From positions 1-9,152 of the forward strand of contig CABVAP010000091.1 in NCBI GenBank assembly GCA_902496345.1: DNA of 9,152 nucleotides, written 5' to 3'. Made by a program: the position numbers and the translations under genes. The stretch comes from an uncultured Eubacteriales bacterium (lineage in GTDB: Bacteria; Bacillota; Clostridia; Lachnospirales; CAG-274). This document shows, in pieces, positions 5,347 to 9,152 of this stretch (position 1 is its first letter; each line of letters starts with the position of its first letter). Under the pieces are notes generated by a model that saw nothing but the letters and a program-made list of their open reading frames with translations, ran no database searches and was not told where the DNA came from.

Positions 5347-6869
5347 CTGTTTTAATGATACTTGATGGTTTTGGTATAAATGACAAGGTTGAAGGGAATG
5401 CTGTTAAACAGGCAAATACTCCTAACATTAATGCTATGATGAAAAAATATCCTTGTGCAAAAGGATATGCAAGTGGTCTTGACGTTGGTCTTCCTGACGG
5501 TCAAATGGGTAACTCTGAAGTTGGTCACCTTAATATGGGTGCTGGTAGAATTGTTTATCAGGAACTTACAAGAATTACTAAATCAATTGCTGACGGTGAT
5601 TTCTTTGAAAATCCTGCTTTACTTAAATCAATTGAAAACTGTAAGAAAAACAACTCTGACTTACATTTATTTGGTCTTTTGTCTTCTGGTGGTGTTCACA
5701 GCCATATTGAACACGTTTACGCATTACTCAAACTTGCTAAAATGAACGATATTAAAAATGTTTATGTTCACGCTTTCCTTGACGGTCGTGACACTCCTCC
5801 AACTTCCGGTAAAGGCTTTATTGCAAGTCTTGAAGAAAAAATGCAAGAAATTGGAGTAGGTAAAGTTGCTACTATCTCCGGTAGATACTATGCTATGGAC
5901 AGAGATAACAGATGGGATAGAGTTGAAAAAGCTTACAACGCTATCGTATTTGGTGAGGGCGAAACAGCTGAATCTGCTGAAAGCTGTATGACTAACACTT
6001 ATGCCAAAGATGTAAACGATGAATTTGTTGTTCCTACTGTTATCCTTGAAAATGGACAACCTACTGGCAAAGTTAAAGAAAATGACTCTATTATCTTCTT
6101 TAACTTCAGACCTGACAGAGCTAGAGAAATGACAAGAGCTTTCTGTGATGAAGAATTTTCAGGTTTCCAAAGAAAAAATGGTTTCTTTAAAGTTCAATTT
6201 ACTTGCTTTACAGATTATGATGTTACTATCGGTAACAAGGAAGTTGCTTTCGTTAAAGAAAAACTTACTAATACTTTGGGCGAATATATCGCAAAACTTG
6301 GCTTGAAACAAGCTAGAATTGCTGAAACTGAAAAATATGCTCACGTTACTTTCTTCTTTAACGGTGGAGTTGAAGAACCTAACGAAAATGAAGAAAGAAT
6401 TTTAGTTCCTTCTCCTAAGGTTGCTACTTATGACTTACAGCCGGAAATGAGTGCTTATCAGGTTACTGAAAAATTAATTGAAACTATTGAAGCTAATGAA
6501 AAAGATTTAATTATCATTAACTACGCTAACCCTGATATGGTTGGTCATACTGGTATTATGTCTGCCGCTATTAAAGCAATTGAAACTGTTGACGAGTGTG
6601 TTGGTAAAGTTCTCGCTGCTCTTGAAAAAGTTAATGGTCAAATGTTTGTTTGTGCTGACCACGGTAACAGCGACCAGCTTATCGACTACACAACCGGTCA
6701 ACCTTTTACTGCACATACTACTAACCCTGTTCCTTTTGTTATCGTTAGCAAAGAGGCAAAAGGTATCAAAGAGGGCGGTAAACTTTGTGACATCGCTCCT
6801 ACTTTACTTGATATGATGGGGCTTGAAAAACCTGCTGAAATGACAGGTCATTCTTTGTTAATAAAATAA
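5331..6869 (+). CDS. gpmI: 2,3-bisphosphoglycerate-independent phosphoglycerate mutase
   Basis: A cytosolic two-metal (Mn2+) enzyme of 512 residues, a typical length, converting 3-phosphoglycerate to 2-phosphoglycerate. It belongs to the alkaline-phosphatase superfamily. Metal and catalytic residues are all present: D12 (ILDGFG), phosphoserine S62 (GNSEVGHLNMG), H123, D154 in DGRDTPP, R185 and R191 (SGRYYAMDRD), R260 and R263 (FRPDRAR), K335 (AETEKYAHVTFF), D402 and H406 (NPDMVGHTG), D443-H444 (ADHGNSDQ) and H462. ATG 5331 is the only possible start: the upstream in-frame codons contain no start before a stop at 5268. There is no Shine-Dalgarno sequence ahead of it, unusual here, but a hairpin and an overlapping small ORF are present. 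It lies between tpiA and eno, as in many Firmicute glycolytic clusters. Confidence 0.97.
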   Translation: MDKKLTVLMILDGFGINDKVEGNAVKQANTPNINAMMKKYPCAKGYASGLDVGLPDGQMGNSEVGHLNMGAGRIVYQELTRITKSIADGDFFENPALLKSIENCKKNNSDLHLFGLLSSGGVHSHIEHVYALLKLAKMNDIKNVYVHAFLDGRDTPPTSGKGFIASLEEKMQEIGVGKVATISGRYYAMDRDNRWDRVEKAYNAIVFGEGETAESAESCMTNTYAKDVNDEFVVPTVILENGQPTGKVKENDSIIFFNFRPDRAREMTRAFCDEEFSGFQRKNGFFKVQFTCFTDYDVTIGNKEVAFVKEKLTNTLGEYIAKLGLKQARIAETEKYAHVTFFFNGGVEEPNENEERILVPSPKVATYDLQPEMSAYQVTEKLIETIEANEKDLIIINYANPDMVGHTGIMSAAIKAIETVDECVGKVLAALEKVNGQMFVCADHGNSDQLIDYTTGQPFTAHTTNPVPFVIVSKEAKGIKEGGKLCDIAPTLLDMMGLEKPAEMTGHSLLIK

Positions 6870-6902
6870 TACCCCAAAATTAGTCGTCTTTTAAATTTTT
6901 TA

Positions 6903-6931
6903 TTGACATAGTGTTATATTTTGGATATTAT
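6903..6931 (+). promoter_or_regulatory. Promoter of eno
   Basis: A perfect TTGACA (6903-6908), a 17-base spacer and TATTAT (6926-6931) form a strong sigma-A type promoter in the 128-bp gpmI-eno spacer. Transcripts would start near 6938. The short leader includes a 4-bp AGGG/CCCT hairpin (6957-6972) just ahead of the ribosome binding site. No terminator for gpmI was found before it, so readthrough is possible. Confidence 0.65.
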
Positions 6932-6997
6932 TATTATATTATATATAAAATATTATAGGGTATTTTTGCCCTGTAAAATTTTGAAAGGAGTTTACAA

Positions 6998-8320
6998 ATG
7001 AAAGGTTATGTTGAAATTTTAGAAGTTTTTGCTAGAGAAGTTCTTGACTCTAGAGCTAATCCTACTGTTGAAGTTGAAGTTATCGTTGATATGGACGGTG
7101 TTCAATCTATGGGTCGTGCAGCTGTTCCTTCAGGTGCATCTACTGGTGAACACGAAGCTGTTGAACTTCGTGACGGTGGCGATAGATATATGGGTGCAGG
7201 TGTTGAAAAAGCAGTTGCAAACGTAAACGATATTATCGCTCCTGAAATCGAAGGTATGAACGCTCTTGACCAAGTTGCAATCGATAACAAAATGATTGAA
7301 CTTGACGGTACTCCTAACAAAGCTAAACTTGGTGCTAACGCTATTTTAGGTGTTTCTATGGCTGTTGCTAAAGCTGCTGCTGAAGCTTTAAATGTACCTT
7401 TATATCAATACCTTGGTGGATTTAATGCAAAAACTTTACCAGTACCTATGATGAACATAATGAACGGTGGTAAACACGCTGATAATACTGTTGACTTCCA
7501 GGAATTTATGATTATGCCTGTTGGTGCTGAAACTTTCAAAGAAGCTTTAAGAATGTGTGCTGAAGTATACCACAACCTTAAAAAAGTTTTAAAAGGAAAA
7601 GGTCTTTCTACAGCTGTTGGTGACGAAGGTGGTTTCGCTCCTGACCTCGCTACTCCTGAAGAAGTTATCGACGTTATCCTTGAAGCTACTGAAAAAGCTG
7701 GTTACAAACCTGGTGAACAAATCAGAATCGCTATGGACGTTGCTTCTTCTGAATTATATGACAAAGCTGACGGAAAATATCACTTCCCTGGTGAAAGCCA
7801 GATGAAAGGTAAAGAAATCGTTAGAACTGCTCAGGAAATGGTTGATTACTACAAAGCTCTTTGTGACAAATATCCTATCATTTCTATCGAAGACGGTCTT
7901 GATGAAAACGATTGGGAAGGTTGGAAACTTTTAACTGATACTCTTGGTGACAAAGTTCAGCTCGTTGGTGATGACTTATTCGTTACAAACACTGCTAGAC
8001 TTCAAACTGGTATCGAAAAAGGTGTTGCTAATGCTATCCTTATCAAAGTAAACCAAATCGGTACTCTTACAGAAACTTTCGATGCTATTCAGCTTGCTAA
8101 CAGAAACAATATGACTGCTGTTGTTTCTCACCGTTCTGGCGAAACTGAAGACGCTACTATCGCTGACATCGTTGTTGCTGTTAATGCTGGACAGATTAAA
8201 ACAGGTGCTCCTGCTCGTTCTGACCGTGTTGCTAAATACAACCAATTATTAAGAATTGAAGAAGAACTTGACGAAACTGCTCAATACCTTGGTCTTGACG
8301 CTTGGTTCAACTTAAAATAA
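6998..8320 (+). CDS. eno: Enolase (phosphopyruvate hydratase)
   Basis: A cytosolic Mg2+-dependent enzyme of 440 residues, dehydrating 2-phosphoglycerate to phosphoenolpyruvate. The N-terminal domain has REVLDSRANPTVEVE and the mobile loop SGASTGEHE (45-53). The barrel carries H160, E169, E210 (GDEGGFAP), Mg ligands D247, E298 and D325, catalytic base K350 in LIKVNQIGTLTET, and SHRSGETED (from S377). No key residue is missing. The start is fixed by AAAGGAG (6984-6990), seven bases before the ATG. It ends the glycolytic run, has its own promoter, and is followed by a long stem with a T-tract. Confidence 0.98.
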   Translation: MKGYVEILEVFAREVLDSRANPTVEVEVIVDMDGVQSMGRAAVPSGASTGEHEAVELRDGGDRYMGAGVEKAVANVNDIIAPEIEGMNALDQVAIDNKMIELDGTPNKAKLGANAILGVSMAVAKAAAEALNVPLYQYLGGFNAKTLPVPMMNIMNGGKHADNTVDFQEFMIMPVGAETFKEALRMCAEVYHNLKKVLKGKGLSTAVGDEGGFAPDLATPEEVIDVILEATEKAGYKPGEQIRIAMDVASSELYDKADGKYHFPGESQMKGKEIVRTAQEMVDYYKALCDKYPIISIEDGLDENDWEGWKLLTDTLGDKVQLVGDDLFVTNTARLQTGIEKGVANAILIKVNQIGTLTETFDAIQLANRNNMTAVVSHRSGETEDATIADIVVAVNAGQIKTGAPARSDRVAKYNQLLRIEEELDETAQYLGLDAWFNLK

Positions 8321-8377
8321 TTGATAGTATTGATTGATTTTAATTAATCTTAGTTAAGCTTAATTAATTGAATTTTT

Positions 8378-8444
8378 AAAGGCTGTCGCATTTAAAAATC
8401 TAAAACCTTGATGGTTTAGTAGGTTTTGGTGTGACAGTCTTTTT
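8378..8444 (+). terminator. Long-stem terminator after eno
   Basis: AAAGGCTGTCGCA (8378-8390) pairs with TGTGACAGTCTTT (8430-8442) over 13 positions, including two G-U pairs, and TTTTT follows (8440-8444). The 39-base loop can fold two ways: AAAACC (8402-8407) can pair with GGTTTT (8422-8427), or CTAAAACC can pair, with a bulge, with GGTTTAG (8413-8419). It most likely ends the eno transcript. Confidence 0.65.
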
Positions 8445-8469
8445 CAAAATTATCCAAAATTATCTAAAC

Positions 8470-8494
8470 AAAATAAAATAAAATAAAATAAAAT
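8470..8494 (+). repeat. Five tandem copies of AAAAT ahead of the HIT gene
   Basis: Five perfect pentamer units sit directly before the AAAGGAG of the HIT gene, preceded by two tandem copies of CAAAATTATC (8445-8464). Such a tract can change length by slippage and may affect translation or transcription initiation. No clear promoter for the HIT gene is visible. Confidence 0.7.
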
Positions 8495-8509
8495 TAAAGG
8501 AGAATTACA

Positions 8510-8932
8510 ATGGACCCTAAAGATTGTTTATACTGTGGTAACAAAGAAAAACTTGACAGCCTTATGATTTACATTGCTGACCTTGGTGTTTCTAAACTTT
8601 ATCTTTTTAAAGAACAAACTTATTACGGAAGATGTGTTATGGCTTACAACAAACACGCTGTTGAACTTACTGAACTTTCTGACGAAGAATCTGCTTTATT
8701 TATTAAAGATATGCAAAGAGTTGGAAACGCTATTAACAAAGCTGTAAACCCTGCAAAAGTAAACTATGGTATGTTTAGCGACACATTACCTCATCTTCAC
8801 GTACACATCGTTCCTAAACAGGTTGGTGGATATTCTTACGGCGGTACTTTCGATATGAACGTAAACCCACCTAAATACCTCTCTGACGATGAGTACAAAG
8901 AAATTATTGACAAAATTAAAGCTAATTTATAA
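8510..8932 (+). CDS. HIT-family nucleotide hydrolase/transferase
   Basis: A small cytosolic protein of 140 residues with the histidine-triad motif HLHVHIVPK (H95, H97, H99), where the middle or last histidine acts on the alpha phosphate of nucleotide substrates. An N-terminal CxxC (C6, C9), with H49, fits the zinc site of many bacterial HIT proteins. Relatives act on diadenosine polyphosphates or nucleoside phosphoramidates, but the substrate here cannot be read from sequence. The start is set by AAAGGAG (8496-8502), seven bases before the ATG. It lies 189 bp after eno, beyond a terminator, so it is probably a separate transcription unit and not functionally tied to glycolysis. The dispersed repeat begins ten bases after its stop. 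Confidence 0.9.
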   Translation: MDPKDCLYCGNKEKLDSLMIYIADLGVSKLYLFKEQTYYGRCVMAYNKHAVELTELSDEESALFIKDMQRVGNAINKAVNPAKVNYGMFSDTLPHLHVHIVPKQVGGYSYGGTFDMNVNPPKYLSDDEYKEIIDKIKANL

Positions 8933-8942
8933 AAATTTTTAC

Positions 8943-9068
8943 AAATTAGAAGTTGTAGGGCTGAATCTTTTTGGTAAAAAGATTTAAAAAAACTAGTTTT
9001 GTGGTGGTTTAAGTCTTTGGTTTATAATCCGATTACATCGGAAATCTATTTATTTGCCTACGGCGTGG
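8943..9068 (+). repeat. Dispersed intergenic repeat, right copy
   Basis: This is the second copy of the 27-151 repeat, in inverted orientation, starting just after the HIT gene. It keeps the same modules: AAATTAGAAGTTGTAGGG, the AATCTTTTT/AAAAAGATT hairpin (9-bp stem, GGT loop), AAAACTAGTTTT, TCCGATTACATCGGA (hairpin core 9029-9041) and GCCTACGGCGTGG. In both copies a TATAAT sits 18 bases after TTGTGG, so an outward promoter is possible but unproven. Confidence 0.85.
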
Positions 9069-9152
9069 TACTTGGCACCGGAAAGAAATCCGGACGGCGT
9101 AAGCCGGCTTTTGCAAAGCAAAAGTGCTGACAAGATTGCAAAAAGTACCCAA
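9033..9152 (-). other. Inward-reading open frame at right edge, ends PRRRQINRFPM
   Basis: On the minus strand a frame is open from the right edge to TAA at 9035-9033, 39 codons, ending in the same eleven residues as the left-edge frame. The only DNA difference across the shared codons is a synonymous CCG/CCA. It runs through the hairpin cluster, so base-pairing rather than coding may be what is conserved. No start or ribosome binding site is visible. Confidence 0.12.
9067..9149 (+). repeat. Cluster of three hairpins closed by an outer stem
   Basis: Directly after the shared repeat, GGTACTT (9067-9073) pairs with AAGTACC (9143-9149) around three adjacent hairpins: CCGGA/TCCGG (9078-9082, 9089-9093), CGGC-GTAA-GCCG (9095-9106, a GNRA-type loop) and CTTTTGC-AAA-GCAAAAG (9108-9124). 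It is more GC-rich than the spacers nearby. It could be a structured RNA or the palindromic module of a dispersed repeat. It is absent beyond the left copy. Confidence 0.5.

Noticed and set aside
6541..6816. 91-codon out-of-frame plus-strand ORF inside gpmI
   Set aside because: It is leucine- and serine-rich in the manner of a frame-shifted reading, and lies within conserved gpmI motifs. It is not a separate gene.
8338..8370. TTAATTAA-rich palindromic stretch after eno
   Set aside because: It is pure A/T with several overlapping small palindromes. It is likely composition, and the true terminator lies just after it.
8445..8494. CRISPR-like tandem repeats
   Set aside because: The units are only 5 and 10 bases with no spacers, so this is a simple-sequence tract.

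Overview
The window is AT-rich and reads like a chromosomal segment of a low-GC anaerobic Firmicute, most likely class Clostridia. The reasons are AT-rich spacers, strong AAAGGAG-type ribosome binding sites, sigma-A-like promoters with TATAAT boxes, and Clostridia-like versions of the enzymes. Genus is not resolved. There is no phage, plasmid, CRISPR, tRNA or rRNA signal.

Layout. A leftward gene (945-145 region, start 939) encodes a PHP-domain phosphatase of the histidinol-phosphatase type. It is divergent, across about 195 bp, from a rightward series of six genes: a Na+/phosphate cotransporter with a C-terminal PhoU-like domain, pgk, tpiA, gpmI, eno and a HIT-family nucleotide hydrolase. Four of the rightward genes are consecutive lower-glycolysis steps: phosphoglycerate kinase, triosephosphate isomerase, cofactor-independent phosphoglycerate mutase and enolase. 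All four keep their catalytic residues. The usual first gene of this cluster, gap (with cggR), is not next to pgk here. A phosphate importer sits in that place.

Control. The cluster is probably not one simple operon. pgk has a good promoter with a structured leader, eno has its own consensus-like promoter, a stable hairpin separates pgk from tpiA, and a long stem plus T-tract separates eno from the HIT gene. The 279-bp tpiA-gpmI spacer holds a long-range inverted repeat and two local hairpins. gpmI has no visible Shine-Dalgarno sequence but overlaps a small upstream ORF.

The most unusual content is at the two ends. A ~125-bp repeat occurs leftward at 151-27 and rightward at 8943-9068, about 91% identical by hand alignment, so it flanks the whole segment as an inverted pair. 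Each copy begins at or just after the 3' end of a gene, and the left copy supplies the stop codon of the PHP gene. Inside it, a small hairpin shows a compensatory A-T to G-C pair change between copies. Beyond the shared part the right copy runs into a compact set of three hairpins closed by an outer stem, while the left copy runs into a different hairpin. This looks like a modular, structured, dispersed intergenic repeat whose family I do not recognise.
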